A stretch of DNA of 64,000 nt from Notolepis coatsorum (GCA_963971535.1 OZ020589.1:53027509-53091508), one strand, 5' to 3'; shown: positions 42,652 through 55,786, counted from the stretch's first letter. Numbers and translations are program-made. Notes: generated by a model from the letters alone, not told the origin.

Positions 42652-43108
42652 TTAACACTTTCAGCGCCAGATGGCGCTGTTTACTGTTACTGTTGAAAGG
42701 CCAGCGCCTTTTAACATGGGGATACATGGCTGTGTTTGCAGGCCTAAAGCTATATTATATATTATAGCTATGGATCTAATAATATAGTCGATTGTCATTG
42801 AGTTTCTTCCGGTCAAGATGCAAAAAACAGATCATTTTTCCATCCATACATTTCCGTTTTATACCGTCGTGAATATGAGTGTAGTTTCAGGGTGGTCTGG
42901 TGTCATTTCCAAAATGACAGACACCAAGCCACATCGTTTCAAATGGAGTGCAATAGCGGCCGCAAGGTGTTAGGCGGCGGTATTGGACTTTTGAGATCTC
43001 AGACCCATCCCCAGTGATAACACAGGCTGCCGGCATGTCTTTATGAATGGAAATATCGAATAAAAGAAACAACGATGAGGTCCTGGCGCTCAGCGTTCGG
43101 CGAGTTAA
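42652..43108. mobile_element. TTAA MITE (family of 8977-9600)
   Basis: Starts TTAACACTTTCAGCGCC, ends GGCGAGTTAA; TTAA flush on both sides. Shares ATAGCTATGGATCTAATAA and TTTCAAATGGAGTGCAATAG with 8977-9600; 457 versus 624 bp, the difference being internal. Confidence 0.78.
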
Positions 43109-43139
43109 CCCTAGATCTTAGATCCTAATATGAAAAACG

Positions 43140-43344
43140 ATGTGATTTAATGTTCTATGTCTTACCTTGACTTTGTCTATTTTACTGCTATCTATTTTAT
43201 GCTTTATGTCTGCACTTTATGCATTGCTCTTGATCTGCCAATGTTGTGCTAATTTTATGCCTGTATTTTTGTACTGCTGTAAAGCACTTTGAGCTGCAAT
43301 TCTTGTATGAAAGGTGCTATACAAACACAGTATTATTACAAAAC

Positions 43345-43437
<93 letters not shown>
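43140..43437 (+). mobile_element. LINE 3' end with (TTA)n tail
   Basis: GTAAAGCACTTTGAGCTGCA, GAAAGGTGCTATACAAACAC, then about 34 units of ATT/TTA (43340-43435). It is the downstream part of the LINE at 42335. Confidence 0.7.
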
Positions 43438-43441
<4 letters not shown>

Positions 43442-43602
43442 GCTTCATTAATTAAAGGGTGTGAATTTAAGTGTTCTCTAGTGCCTTTTGTCCGCTTTAA
43501 GGTGGTGGTATAAGTTAAAGGTTGTGGTGTCGAAGTAAAAAAAATCCTATCTGGGCTAAGCCCCGGATCGCCTACAATCCTAAATCTGCCCCTGCCTCTC
43601 AC

Positions 43603-43690
43603 GTCTCACCTCCGCTATCAGAGCCCATATGAGCGCATCCTTAATTGCCAGCCATAAAGGGACAGGCGCACTTTTACCAGGCAGGTTAAA
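43603..43690 (-). repeat. 5' LTR of element X, last recognisable segment
   Basis: Matches 33229-33317 through GGTTAAAGCC. Beyond this point the left LTR continues GGTCTGTTACA whereas here the sequence changes. Confidence 0.8.
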
Positions 43691-44304
43691 GCCACTCTAG
43701 GTATAAATATCTGTGTACTATTCTCATTCAGCAGAACTCCAGGAACAGACTGCCACTGTACTCTGTAACTGTGTTTGCTCTTACTGGCCAGTAACTGCAA
43801 ATAAACGTCTAGTCTACCTCTGACCTCTGACCAACCAGTAGTCTCAGCCGGACTCTTGGTTTCAACTTGGCTCCATCGGCCGGCGGTTTGCCCTGTCAGC
43901 TTCACATGTGATTATCACTTATTGATGAGGAGGATAATCTTCCGGTCAGTCACCACTGGTCTCTTCACATGTAGATCTGTAGATAAAGATGATGTCATAG
44001 AAGCAGACAGCAATCTGAGTCCATTGAGCCTCCGGAACAAGAATTACAGTTTACTTTATGAGCTTTAGCAGGTGTGAAAAGGAATTCAGTACCTGGCTTT
44101 CAATTCTACCTCTTTCAGTTTATTTTGTGAGCTTTAGCAGGTGTGAAAAGTAATTCAGTACCTGGCTTTCAATTCTACCTCTTTCAGCTTCTTTTGTGAG
44201 CTTTAGCAGGTGAAAAGTAATTCAGTACCTGGCTTTCAATTCTACCTCTTTCCGCTTCTTTTGACCATTTAAGATAACTACTTAGAGTCACCAGCCCTGT
44301 TACA
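43691..44304 (+). repeat. LTR-like segment with tandem repeats
   Basis: A TATAAAT box (43701-43707), an AATAAA signal (43799-43804) and a terminus CCTGTTACA followed by TTTGGTGCCC, a primer-site-like sequence, suggest LTR R-U5 DNA on the plus strand. Three copies of a 70-75-bp unit (TTTGTGAGCTTTAGCAGGTG...) fill 44050-44262. No partner LTR was found, so this is tentative. Confidence 0.35.
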
Positions 44305-44518
44305 TTTGGTGCCCTAGGTGAGTTTTTATTACATTTATTTGAATAGGGACAGTGCACATTATTCAACAGTAATGAGACAAAGTACCACCACTGTAAATGA
44401 GACGCTGAACACTAAAAAGACGGTGGGACTCTCATGTCGGGGTGGGAGCACCTCGCTACAGTGTCAGCACTCTGTTGGATGTTGGGGGGAGGGATCGATC
44501 GCGATCAGTTAGGACCGC

Positions 44519-45268
<750 letters not shown>

Positions 45269-46088
45269 AATGGAGGTTCCAAAGTGAGAATTGATGTGGG
45301 CCAGCCGCAACCAAGGACGGAACGAGGAATGGGGACATGGAGGAGAAGACGGTGCAGAAGATCCAGACATTCACTACCAGCTGTCTGCAGCGCGTCTGAA
45401 CCAGGGGTGAGATACCAGCAGCCCCTCAGACGTCCGTGACGAGACCACCAGACGACCAGATGACAGGCAGGAGGAGACGAAGGACAGACAGGCCAGGATG
45501 AAGAGAGGCAGACCGGAGGAGATGGCAGCTGAGCAGCAGAGACCGCAGGCACCGCAGATCATAGGCACCGCAGATCGTCTACGACACGCAGATCATCCAC
45601 GACGAGAACGGGGGAAGCGGCAGCAGGAGAGACACTGAGCTGAGCTGGAGTGACGGTGGGCGAGCTGAGGAGAGGTTGAGGGGACAGTCCAGAGACACTG
45701 GGAAGGCAGCAGACCAGAGGAGACACTTTTGTCTAGGGGACCGCACCCTGGAACGGGAACCAGCCCAGGAGGAGACCCACGCCCTAGAAGACGGGACCAG
45801 GGGTGCACTGTAATAGAGGGGTGGGTTCCTCTGGGTTAGGTGAATGAGTAAGGGGGTCCAACGGGGTTACGTGTATCGTCTGGAAAAATTGCAAATCTGT
45901 GTTTCTCTCATTCTTCTCTCACTCTCTCCTGCTCCCCCCCCTCCCTCTATATCTCTCTCTCTCCTCTTCTGATGTTGGTATCCCGTCTAGTATTAGATGT
46001 GATGCATGTAATGAGGTGACAATCGACGGGTACAGATCCATCAATGAACTGTTGTGTTGACGTATTTATTTAACGTCAAAAGGGGGGT

Positions 46089-46281
46089 TGATCGTTTTAG
46101 TTCATTGATCTAGTAATATTCAATGTCAATATCCTATGTATCTGTGCACATATTGTCTCTCCATGATGTGCATGCCTTGTTGGGGCCATGGCTCTTTGTC
46201 TCCCTACATCCGGCCTCACACACACGAAAACACACACACCAAGGAGGGGCGTCTTGAACATCTGGAAGTCGTTATCCCCAG

Positions 46282-46316
<35 letters not shown>

Positions 46317-46829
46317 GACCATATATGGCAATTGTTTAGATTAGTGACCGCCCAGCCAGGCTCATTACCCCTAGCCGCCTCCTCTACACACACAGGCACA
46401 CACACTCAAGCACACACACACACAAACAAGCACACACACAGACTAGCACACACACACATACATACACACACAAATACATACACCCCTCCTCCTCTGTATA
46501 AATGACATAAGGTTTCTTTAATAGTTGTCATACAGAAGTACAGAATACTTTCATACAAAATGCTTCTTACTGTTTTACGCTCCAGAGACTGTGCTAGACA
46601 AGATAGTATCAAATAACATAGTATAGCATGTAAATGTAGTGTGATGTATTCTGCCCTTCTACTCGTGTGCGAGGAGCTGAGCCCACGGGCTGCAGGAGAG
46701 TTCTCTTCTCTGTGTGATGAAATAAAGACTCCGTGGTAAACAACTTGGTCGTCCCGCGAATCCTTTGGTCGACTGGTTCACTACCATATCAATTCAGAAC
46801 TCACGACGAGGGACAGGTTATCCCTTTCA
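46089..46829 (+). repeat. 3' LTR of the coding-deficient element
   Basis: The same LTR with a short CA tract, and an extra 125-130 bp (46508-46636) between the TATA box and the start of the shared GTGTGATGTATTCTGCCC block. Confidence 0.82.
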
Positions 46830-46899
46830 CCGCCGGCGATGAAGACAGACAGACAGCGGCCCCCAGGTTCCTGTTAGTGTTGAGGAGGGGAGGCTTAAC

Positions 46900-47975
46900 C
46901 TCCTGGAGCCAACCATCCAATAAAGATGTATCTTTGTACCCCGGTTGTGCATTTGATTATTTAAGGGCTTTGACAAACAGCAGTTTCTCTTTGGTTCATT
47001 GATTATGCCAATAAAAACAGATGCCTGTCTCAGTTCTTTGGTCACCTTATTTCTTAGGGTTGTAAATCTACATGTGTTGTGTTCCATGTTGGAATTAAGG
47101 GCTATTTTTAGGGCATGATCTCTTTCTTTAATTGACTTTCTTAAATTTTCGTTTATCCAAGGGATGAATGAATGAAAACTTTATGGAGGGTGCTCTTTTG
47201 GACACATTTGGATTTGATTTCTTTAAGAAAGCTGTCCATTGTAGATTTTATAGTGGAGAGGAACAGGTGACTGTCAGTTTCTACATCAGTCCCTGATAGT
47301 ATATCACTCCAGTCAATTCCATGTATTGCTGCTTCAAAGTGACCTTGGTTAGCCTTAGGGATTCTGAGGTAGGTCTGCTTTTTGGTGGTAGTCAGATTAA
47401 AACCATTCTTAGACAGTTTTCTAGATACAAGCGTTAAGGTCAGATAGGCCAGTGACTAAATGTAATGATTAAGTAATCCTCTCTGGCTTGTTACTAAACA
47501 CTAGGTTGATTTGGGTCTTATCCTAGTTGGCCCTTTAATCATCTGAACAAAATCTAATTTCATTGTACAATGTTTGAGGGCTTTTCTACCAGTTTATGTT
47601 GAAATCTCCCATCAAAAGTACTTCTTTGTCAAAGTTGCACTCTCTAAGTATGGTGTTCAGCTGGTCAGAAACTATAGCTTTGGAGTCTGGTGGTGGGTAC
47701 AGCCCTAGGAGGGTAAAGGACATTTGAGGAGAGACATTCCGTATCTGAAAAGTGGATCTGGGTACAGTGGATGTTATCTTTAACATAAAACATCACACCT
47801 CCCCATCTCCCTTCAGGTCGCTCTAAATATATTATAGCCAGGTAGTCAGAGCAGCAGCTGGGGAGTTATCATGAAGCCAGGTTTGATTCTAAGAGTAGTT
47901 GTTTAATCTGTTCACTTTTAGCGGTGATACTGCGTATGTTTAGGTGTCCCCCTGGGAGGCCTTTAGGCTTGGCAT
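46900..47975 (-). pseudogene. LINE endonuclease and linker remnant
   Basis: The minus strand reads SFTLLGLYPPPDSK, LLMGDFNINW (GDFN active-site motif of AP-endonuclease) and, in other frames, FVQMIKGPTRI and KRAPSIKFSFIH. The pattern is that of a CR1/L2/Rex-like LINE 5' region, broken by several stops and frameshifts. The RT is absent on the 3' side. Confidence 0.65.
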
Positions 47976-48279
47976 GGGGTCCCAGACCACTCTGGCATGA
48001 TTAACAGACTACATTTAAAAAAATATTTAATTGCTTATTCAGATTGACAAAACAATATAATAAAAAAACAATCTGGACATCCTGCAAAAATTGGTCCCAG
48101 CTTTTACTTGTGAAAATGTCTCAGAAACCCCTCTTTATCATCAATGTATATAGATACACCATAAACTCTCTTAATGGTAAATAATCAACCTAAAGCATTT
48201 CTGAGGATGGGTGGGTTTATCTTTTTTATTTAATTGTTTAACTGCATTTTATTTAAAATATTCCGTCATGAAAAGGTTT
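47976..48279. other. AT-rich unassigned stretch
   Basis: Nothing recognised. Confidence 0.4.
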
Positions 48280-48663
48280 TACCGTACTTTTCGCACTATA
48301 AGCCGCACCTGACTATAAGCCGCAGCAGCTAAATTGAATGATGTGTACATATATAAACCGCACTGGACTATAAGCTGCAGGTGTTTTAATGTTTAATTAC
48401 CATATGTAAGGGTTCGTGCACAGAGGGGATTGTCGGGAAAGAGATGGCTGTTTGAGGAAGCTCCCATTTATTAACATTTCAACAAACAAGTTGCATATTT
48501 GCATAACAAGTGTTACCATTTAGTGCTATAGTATACTAAAAAAAGCTATATTTCGATTTTTACATTTTCGGGTTTGGTCCACATATAAGCCGCACCGTTA
48601 TATAAGCCGCAGGGTCGAAAAATGGGGAAAAAAGCCACGGCTTATAGTCCGAAAAGTACGGTA
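48280..48663. mobile_element. Small terminal-inverted-repeat MITE, TA target
   Basis: TACCGTACTTTTCGCACTAT, followed by AAGCCGC, at the left is complementary to GCGGCTTATAGTCCGAAAAG, then TACGGTA at the right. Sub-terminal ATAAGCCGCA motifs recur. The TA at each end suggests a Tc1/mariner-type target, though superfamily is inferred only from this. Confidence 0.75.
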
Positions 48664-48721
48664 CTATCCAACCTAATGACAAGTAAATGTGAATGGATGT
48701 TCAATCATCAGAACTTGTTTT

Positions 48722-48737
48722 TTTATTTTAATTTATT
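48722..48737 (-). terminator. Candidate polyadenylation signals of the zinc-finger exon
   Basis: Two AATAAA hexamers on the minus strand (48722-48727 and 48732-48737), 280 bp after the stop. No nearer hexamer was noticed. Confidence 0.4.
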
Positions 48738-49016
48738 GAATTGAAAGTGGATTCCAACCCTATAACGCTTTGATAGTTTCATCAATGCTACAGCAATTAC
48801 TCATCAAAATACACACAATAACGACAAAATAGTTAGTAACAAGATGGTAGAAAAACCACAAAAAATTATAAATTCATATAAAGAACATCCATTCCTTTAA
48901 TAGAATACAAATGAAGACAATACATGGAACATTACTCTAAAATAAACACATATTCTTGTGAACTACTAGGAATGTTGACAATGTGTGACATTAGTTCAAT
49001 ACATCACTAGTGTCCT

Positions 49017-50206
49017 CTAAGAATGTGCATGTGAATTGACAGGTTTGACATTTCCCTGAATCTTCTCTCCCAAGTGTATTTTCTCATGTTTTCTGAAATA
49101 TGCTAATGTTCTGAATCTCTTATCACACAAACTACAATGATGTGGCTTCTCTCCTGTGTGAATTATCTGGTGCGATTTCAGACTAGACAACTGACTAAAG
49201 CTCTTCTCACACTGGTCACAGGAGTAGGGCTTCTCTCCTGTGTGAATTCTCTGGTGCGATTTCAGACTAGAATAATGTCTAAAGCTCTTCTCACACTGGT
49301 CACAAAAGTAGGGCTTCCATCCTGAGTGAATTCTCTGGTGTGTTTGCAGATTACTCAGTTGACTAAAGCTCTTCTCACACTGGTCACATGAGTAGGGCTT
49401 CTCTCCTGTGTGAATTCTCTGGTGTGTTTGCAGCTTAGTCAGATGACTAAAGCTCTTCCTACACTGGTCACAGGAGTAGGGCTTCTCTCCTGTGTGAATT
49501 ATCTGGTGTGATTTCAGATTACTCAATTGACTAAAGCTCTTCCCACACTGGTCACAGGAGTAGGGCTTCTCTCCTGTGTGAATTCTCTGGTGTGATTTCA
49601 GATTACTCAGTTTACTAAAGCTCTTTCCACACTGGTCACATGAGTAGGGGTTCCATCCTGTGTGAGTTCTCTGGTGTGATTTCAGATCACTCAGATGACT
49701 AAAGCTCTTCCCACACTGGTCACATGAGTAGGGCTTCTCTCCTGTGTGAATTCTCTGGTGTGATTTCAGACTATACAGATGACTAAAGCTCTTCCCACAC
49801 TGGTCACATGAGTAGGGCTTCTCTCCTGTGTGAATCATCTGGTGTGATTTCAGATGACTCAATTGACTAAAGCTCTTCCCACACTGATCACATGAGTAGG
49901 GCTTCTCTCCTGTGTGAATTCTCTGGTGTGATTTCAGATCACCCAGATGAATAAAGCTCTTCCCACACTGGTCACATGAGTAGGGCTTCTCTCCTGTGTG
50001 AATCATCTGGTGTGATTTCAGATTACCCAGATGACTAAAGCTCTTCCCACACTGGTCACAGGAGTAGAGTTTCTTTCCCATGTGAATGCGTTGGTGTTTA
50101 TCAAGATTCATCTTTGAACTGAAGCTTTTTCCAAACTGGTCACAGCAGAGTCCTTTTCTTCCATCCAAGCCTCTTGGTTTCTTCCCAGGCCTGACAGGAC
50201 AGCTCT
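49017..50206 (-). CDS. C2H2 zinc-finger protein, 3'-terminal exon
   Basis: The frame encodes 12 canonical fingers (YSCDQCGKSFSxLxxLKSHQxIHTGEKP type) preceded by one degenerate finger whose second Cys is Phe (CCDQFGKSF), with a short tail ending HSHAHS-like after LGEKIQGNVKPVN. Fingers repeat every 84 bp; most differ only around helix positions -1, 2, 3 and 6. A splice acceptor (TTCTCCATCCAG) precedes 50206, and the reading frame enters as SCPVRPGKKPRG, so ATG 50168 need not be the start. DNA binding and nuclear location are inferred from the family. No effector domain is visible in this exon. Confidence 0.88.
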
Positions 50207-50297
50207 CTGGATGGAGAAGAGTGTCAGAGGAAGGAGAGATTTGGTGATTTTATTCAGCTTTCATTTCCATGTAAGAGGTTTATAATGGTACGTAGCT

Positions 50298-51199
50298 GTT
50301 TTTTTTTTGTATTTTTTTATTTTTTAAACAAACACAAACAAACATGACAACACACGATAAGATATACAAGCATTAGTTGACAGTGCACATCCAATGAAAT
50401 CACATTTTAGTTAATTGTCTTATACAGGATATACCCTTAATACCTGTTATCTAAAAACCTACACACATATGCTCTAGCTCGTACCCCCCCCCCTCCCGGA
50501 CCCCCCATTGGATAATCCATCCATTATCCCTCGCTCCTAACCAGACACTACCATTATATGCTAGCTTTTATTTTCTCCACCACTTCTAACCACAATGTCA
50601 TTTTGGATTAATTGAGACCCAAAATTCTTGCTGTAGATATTTCTTGATAGATCACATCGAGATATGTAATAATCCAGACCTTTCGGCAAATTTTTTCCGG
50701 TTGGAACCATCGTGATGCTATCAGCTTTTTAGCCACTGTGATACCCGATAAAACCAATCTCTTTAGCTGTGGATGTACTGCACACTCAAAAACATCATTC
50801 AGCAGTAATACAGAGGGGTGTACAGGTATATTCCAAGTTAAGAGATTTGATAATTGCTGGGTCACCTCTTTCCAGAATATCTTAACTGGTGGGCAGTCCC
50901 AGTACATGTGCATAAATGTCCCCTCGTCCCCATTTGTATAAGACCCATTTTTTTCAGTCTTATAGGAGTCAAGTATGTCCTGTGAATATAGTTAAGATTG
51001 ATTTGTTGATGGTCCGGGTTCCTTGATGTGAGTCGAACATTTGCCCAGGCTTCTTGCCAATCAAAATCACTTTCCAGGTCTGGTATATCCCTCCTCCAGA
51101 CGGAGTCTAGGTGGAGGGTTTCATACGAGGACGTTAGTAATTGATGATAAAAATCTGAAACAAAACCTCTCGATGTCTCTCTTTCATAGAAGAACGTAG
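50298..51199 (-). mobile_element. 5'-truncated L1-like LINE
   Basis: The frame 50913-50608 reads MHMYWDCPPVKIFWKEV, LSNLLTWNIPVHPSVLLL and KKLIASRW, the C-terminal Cys-His region of fish L1/Tx1-type elements (HM.W.C...FW). Upstream coding continues to about 51199 in broken frames. An A-rich 3' end lies at 50300-50330. Interrupted on the right by the SINE. Confidence 0.65.
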
Positions 51200-51477
51200 C
51201 TGGGTTTTATAGTTTTTTTTTTCTTTTTCTCCAACTGATTTTTCTATTTTTCCCCCCATCCCAATTTAGTCGTTATGCCAATCCCCCCCCCTCCCCTACC
51301 TGGTTGTTGTGCGCATGTTCCTCCTACTGGTCGGTACAAGGGAACCCTGAAGTCAACCACATGCGTCCTCCGACACATGTGGAGACAACCAGCGGCTCTC
51401 TTTTCACCTGGCAGCAAGTGTAACGCGTGGGAGGTCACGCCGCCTCCACCATTTCCTGCCTTTCGCTGAGCAGGCGC

Positions 51478-53056
51478 TAGGGTGACCAGGTCCCAATAAA
51501 CCAAATGTGGGACAAAGGGTATGTTTGTGAGGGACAATGTGGTGGACTGTCCCTCCTTCAAGGCTCATCCGCCACTGTCCTCATTAAAATGACCACAAGC
51601 CTAATATGTTTTGCCCTTATTCATTTTATTTTTATTTTCCTTTTGCCTCTAATGGGTGTCAAAATAATAATAATAATAATAATAAATACTAAAAAATTCA
51701 TTAAATACATTAAATAACCACCCAGACTTACAATCACTTATCAAACAGAGCAGGAACAGTAACACAAGTCTCAACTCACAAGTCCAGGGATTCAGGGAAT
51801 GAGCAGGGGGGAGGAAGGATGAGGGGGGACTTGCAGTGATGGTTGGGAGCAGGAAAAGGACAGTGCTATTTCAATATTTGCTATGAAATGCATGTATTCA
51901 GTTCACTCTGACTGCAGGAAGTTGAGCGTGTGATTATCAAAAATATGTGTGCAGTATATTATTAATATATTTTAGTGAAATATATGGCAATATCCATTCC
52001 AACCATATCATAATATATGGAAATATAATAATATACACACTAACATAATTACCATGTGTATATTTGTAAATATATTGTGGATATATCCTTTGATATTGAT
52101 ATTGTTGTTTTGATATTGTTATTGTAATACATTTAATAATATATTGGCAATACTCCCACTATATTCCTAATATATTTGCAATATATTTCATTTTCCCTAA
52201 GGGAATCTACACCCTCATACACACATGAATTTAACACACCTTTGGTTGTTTCCTCCCGTGGCTTAACCGCTGGCGTTTTGAGTTCTCTGAGACAACTCTC
52301 CACCAAAGCAGGGGCTAGCACGTCGGTTACGATGGCTGCTGCCTTGGTCCGACCACAGGCCATTGTCTTGGCTATGTCAGAGTCGGGGAAAATGGTAGGG
52401 GATAGCTTGGTACCACAGTCTGCTGATCTGTATGACTGGGCATGTTGGACAGTGTGGTAAACAGTTGTTGTTACCTCTGCAGCAGTTATTTTGTCTGCTT
52501 GTCCAACGTCTTTTGGTCGGAGAAATGCGAACATGGATTTTGACGTCTCTTTTTGTGTAACCCGTTTCTTGTGGGACTCAGCTTGTCTATGTCGTTTTAT
52601 ATCAAATTCGCCCCCATGCCCAATAGAGAACGAACTATTGCAAAGTTCACAATAAACCCTCTCTGCATCCCCCTCGACATTTCTCACCCATGGGTATTCT
52701 GTTTTCCATTCGCTACGGTAACTACACCTCTTTTTGTTTGGTGTGTCCTGCATTTTTTTAAGTACGAGTGTGTTCTAGGCAGCTGTCGGTGTCTTCTTCT
52801 TCTTAATGGCGGGTCGCACGAGCTGTCACTGTCACTCAGCTCTTTGCTATCGCGGAGATTTCAAATAGGCCCCGCTTGTGTGTATATTTTCCCCAACGGA
52901 GCTTCACTTCCGCGTTCGGGGTTCCATTGGCTGGGGGGGACGACGTTCGCGCAGATGACAACCAATAAGAGGGACATGGTCTCAATTTGCGTGACGCGTG
53001 AAAAGAGACAGTTTTGCTGTGCAATCACGCGCAATGCGTGATATCTGGTCACCCTA
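51478..53056 (-). mobile_element. hAT transposon inside the SINE
   Basis: Termini TAGGGTGACCAG and CTGGTCACCCTA; TSD GCAGGCGC at 51470-51477 and 53057-53064. It encodes an N-terminal transposase fragment on the minus strand and is otherwise AT-rich. Confidence 0.9.
52133..52753 (-). pseudogene. hAT transposase N-terminal part with BED-like finger
   Basis: 206 codons from ATG 52753. YPWVRNVEGDAERVYCELCN and HGGEFDIKRHRQAESHKKR give a C-C-H-H arrangement of a BED/TTF-like DNA-binding finger at about residues 20-65. There follows a Thr/Ala-rich linker and FPDSDIAKTMACGRTKAAAI. The frame then runs into unrelated AT-rich codons and the catalytic core is absent. Confidence 0.7.
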
Positions 53057-53215
53057 GCAGGCGCGCAGACCTGACGCCAGATTACCACCCTCGACTTCCC
53101 TCCCCCTAACTCAGCCAAACGAGTTAGTATGACGATCGGCCCAAGCCGTAGGCCTCTTGCATTGGTGACGAGCACAATCTCCGCTACGCCACCCGACCGC
53201 CCTGGGTTTTATAGT

Positions 53216-54225
53216 TTAACCTCTTAACGGGTCGGGTATACCGGTCCCAAAATGACATAACGTCAAAAATCAATCTCTAGACTGTATGACATAATGTTGC
53301 GTTTTTTTTTCTTCAAAATGTATCCATAAAGACCATAATCCTGTCAAAACAGCAGTCGGTATATATTTTCAACAATACGTTTGTTTACCAATAGGGTAAA
53401 GTGTTAGTGAGATTTTAGTTCATGGAATGAGTTTATAATTTAGCGAATATCCGCCATTTTGAATTAGCAAAACTTCAAAATTCATTTAGAAAAACTACCT
53501 TTCCCAACCGATTCCAGTTTCCTGCAAGCAAATTACTTCTGTATGATTTTTTAAATTTCTCTTATTTCTCTGGATTCTCCATCACAAAACTGAACGTTAT
53601 TGACATAGATTGGAGCGCAGTTAGTATGTCTACCTTCTGTGAACATTTAGCAACAATCCCGTTGCCATCCAATCCAAAATGGCGGAGCCATATCCATTAT
53701 AAGAATGGAACTGTACATACAGTAGATTTCATTATCGGTTCTTCCTGCACACCTGGTGATACTAAATCCAAATTTGCAAGTTGGCTATAATAAGGTAATT
53801 TATAGGCCTAATATTCTATAATAATATTTCAAATTGCATGTGTCCGGATGGCAGAATTCAGTACTGTATCTACAAAACCTTCCGTTTAATCATATTCCCT
53901 TTATGATTTTTTGAACACGTGATCTCAAGAAAGTGCTGAACGAGCTCAGTGGCAGTTTTTCATGTCTGGTCATTTTTAGCATGGTGTTATTCACTGTCAA
54001 AGATGCAAAGAAAAATCATAATTTATATTCTCCTTTGTTTCATCACAATTTACTCAAGCCTAGTAACAGACACAATATTTCGGACACTGGGAATACATTC
54101 CCTGAGATCCATAGATGTCCCTAGAAGAACATGCAAATTAACCTTGTAGAAGTGGAGCAATCTTCCATTAACTTAGGTGATGTATTTTTAGGTGGATTTT
54201 CAGAAAATAGGGCTTAACAGGTTAA
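53216..54225. mobile_element. TTAA MITE family 2, copy 2 (complete)
   Basis: Begins TTAACCTCTTAACGGGTCGG and ends GGGCTTAACAGGTTAA, inverted TTAACCTSTTAA tips with TTAA on both sides; 1010 bp. It is the reverse complement of copies at 11871 and 62730. Non-coding; CCATTTTGAA and AAAATGGCGG motifs occur in several copies. Confidence 0.8.
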
Positions 54226-54392
54226 GAACACAGTGTAGTCCAGAGTCGTCTACAGTTCTAGACTTAAACCACTTTGTTTAAAGCACCAGTTAGTCAACAG
54301 TTTCTGGAGAAGGAGTGGTTACATCATGGCTATGGTTAAGGTCTGTTTAAATTTAGTCCGGGACTAAAGCCCCTTTAGGTTTAGGTCATAAC

Positions 54393-55786
54393 TAGGGATG
54401 CACGATAATTATCGGGCCTATATCAGCAATTATGACGTCATCCCTATAAACCCGATAATGTTATTGATAGCTCCGATAATATAATATATTTTTTGGTAAA
54501 AAAAATGCGGTGTGGGTGAATTGGGATGAAGGGCGTTTGTTTTTACTGTAGGCTCCTCCCGTTTTGCCAGTACTGTGGTACGACTGATAGCGTGTGGTTT
54601 AGGAAGAGGGCGTTTTACACAAATCCAGCGCTCCCTTTCTTGGCTGTGACGTAGCCACGTAAGTTTCAGACGCAGCGCGGATGTAAACAAAGATGCCGTC
54701 AGTAGTGTGGGACTTTTTCAAAGTTTCAGAGGAAAAAGTTTGCTTGCCATTTGTAACAAATGCAATGCAGAAGTTCCACGAGGAGGGAAAAGGGCAACAA
54801 CTTATAATACATCCAACCTAATAAGTCACCTGCAGCATCACCACCGCTACGATGGTGTGTTAAAAGCCTACGACGACGCGCTAAAGCTGCTGTGAATCCA
54901 AAGCCAGCTGCAAAGGAACACAGATGCTGCAACTGGACGTAAGTGTATATTTTATTTTAATGTTTTATGAACACTGTATAACTTGTGTTAAGGAACCGGT
55001 AGAACGTCTTCGTAATTAGATCCCGTTCTTCTGTGCTTTTGTTTTCACGGTTAGCTCCCGGCCTATCTGTCTCTCACTCTGCCCCTCTCTCTCTCCCTCT
55101 CCCCCCTCTCTCTCTTTGAGAAAAAATGAAAACAATTGAAAGTTTGAAACCTCAATGCTTTAGTAGTTTAGTGGAAAAAAAGGGTTCACTCACTGTCATT
55201 TATATGGATTATTATTTATAAGTAATATTAATCCTTTGTTCTGTAAAATGACTGTTACTGTGTGGAACTTGTTTCAGTAGCTTATTTGTTTTTTACTGTT
55301 TGTTTGTTTGTTTGTATACTTTAGATAGAGACATATCTGACTGTTCGATTCTACCTGCCAGTATTGAATTTGAATCCCAGGCTTATACAAAGATTTGCAA
55401 CAGTTCTAGAGGCCTTTATTTTATTTTTACATCACTGAGTGATGAACCTCACTATGGCAATTGGCAAATGTTTACATTTTGCAGTGTTATGTTTACAAGT
55501 TATTGTGAATTTTCTGATTCAAATAATATTTATTTGGAAAAATAAATATGGTGACTTTATCAGTCAAAACTGTTGTCTTGGCTTTGTTTTGTTCATAGTA
55601 GTAATGCTCATGTCATGATAAATCTGGTTATGTCAAAACTACAGGAATATACATTTAAAAAATGTTTTTATAATACAATAAATATATATATATATATTAT
55701 CGGTTATCGGTTATCGGTATCGGTATCAGCCTTGAGGAGCAGAAAGTTATCGGTATCGGGGTCAAAATCTATATCGTGCATCCCTA
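54393..55786 (+). mobile_element. hAT transposon with BED finger remnant
   Basis: Termini TAGGGATGCACGATA and TATCGTGCATCCCTA; TSD GTCATAAC at 54385-54392 and 55787-55794. Only the N-terminal finger of a transposase is left. Confidence 0.9.
54693..54895 (+). pseudogene. BED-type zinc finger of hAT transposase
   Basis: Starting MPSVVWDFFKVSEEKV with a frameshift near 54735, then LAICNKCNAEVPRGGKR and TTYNTSNLISHLQHHHRYD: C-x2-C ... H-x3-4-H of the BED fold. A stop follows after ALKLL. It resembles ZBED/Ac-type transposases. Confidence 0.75.

Larger units (their letters stand above)
42189..43594. mobile_element. Element W: hAT-type element with LINE and TTAA insertions
   Basis: Termini TAGGGGCGGGGCTAAA and TTTAGGATTG-complement CTAAATCTGCCCCTG; TSD CCTCTCAC at 42181-42188 and 43595-43602. 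It splits the X LTR. The filling is a LINE RT fragment (42335-42545), a TTAA MITE and a LINE 3' end with a (TTA)n tail, so W itself is a small MITE. Confidence 0.83.
51216..53201 (-). mobile_element. tRNA-derived SINE, split by a hAT
   Basis: TSD CTGGGTTTTATAGTTT at 51200-51215 and 53202-53217. On the minus strand the head GGCGGTCGGGTGGCGTAGCG resembles a tRNA A-box region; the body contains GTGTCGGAGGACGCATGTGG and CTAAATTGGGATGGGGGGAA, and the tail is A-rich. Without the inserted hAT its length is about 407 bp. The body matches the common fish tRNA-SINE type. Confidence 0.82.

Noticed and set aside
43691..44304. Right end of the X 5' LTR ending CCCTGTTACA
   Set aside because: The last bases resemble the X LTR end, but 600 bp of unrelated sequence intervene and no TSD matches the left flank, so I left the X boundary open.
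53933..54149. Similar short peptides in three places (11773, 53933, 62771)
   Set aside because: They derive from the shared non-coding sequence of family 2 MITEs; frames differ between copies.
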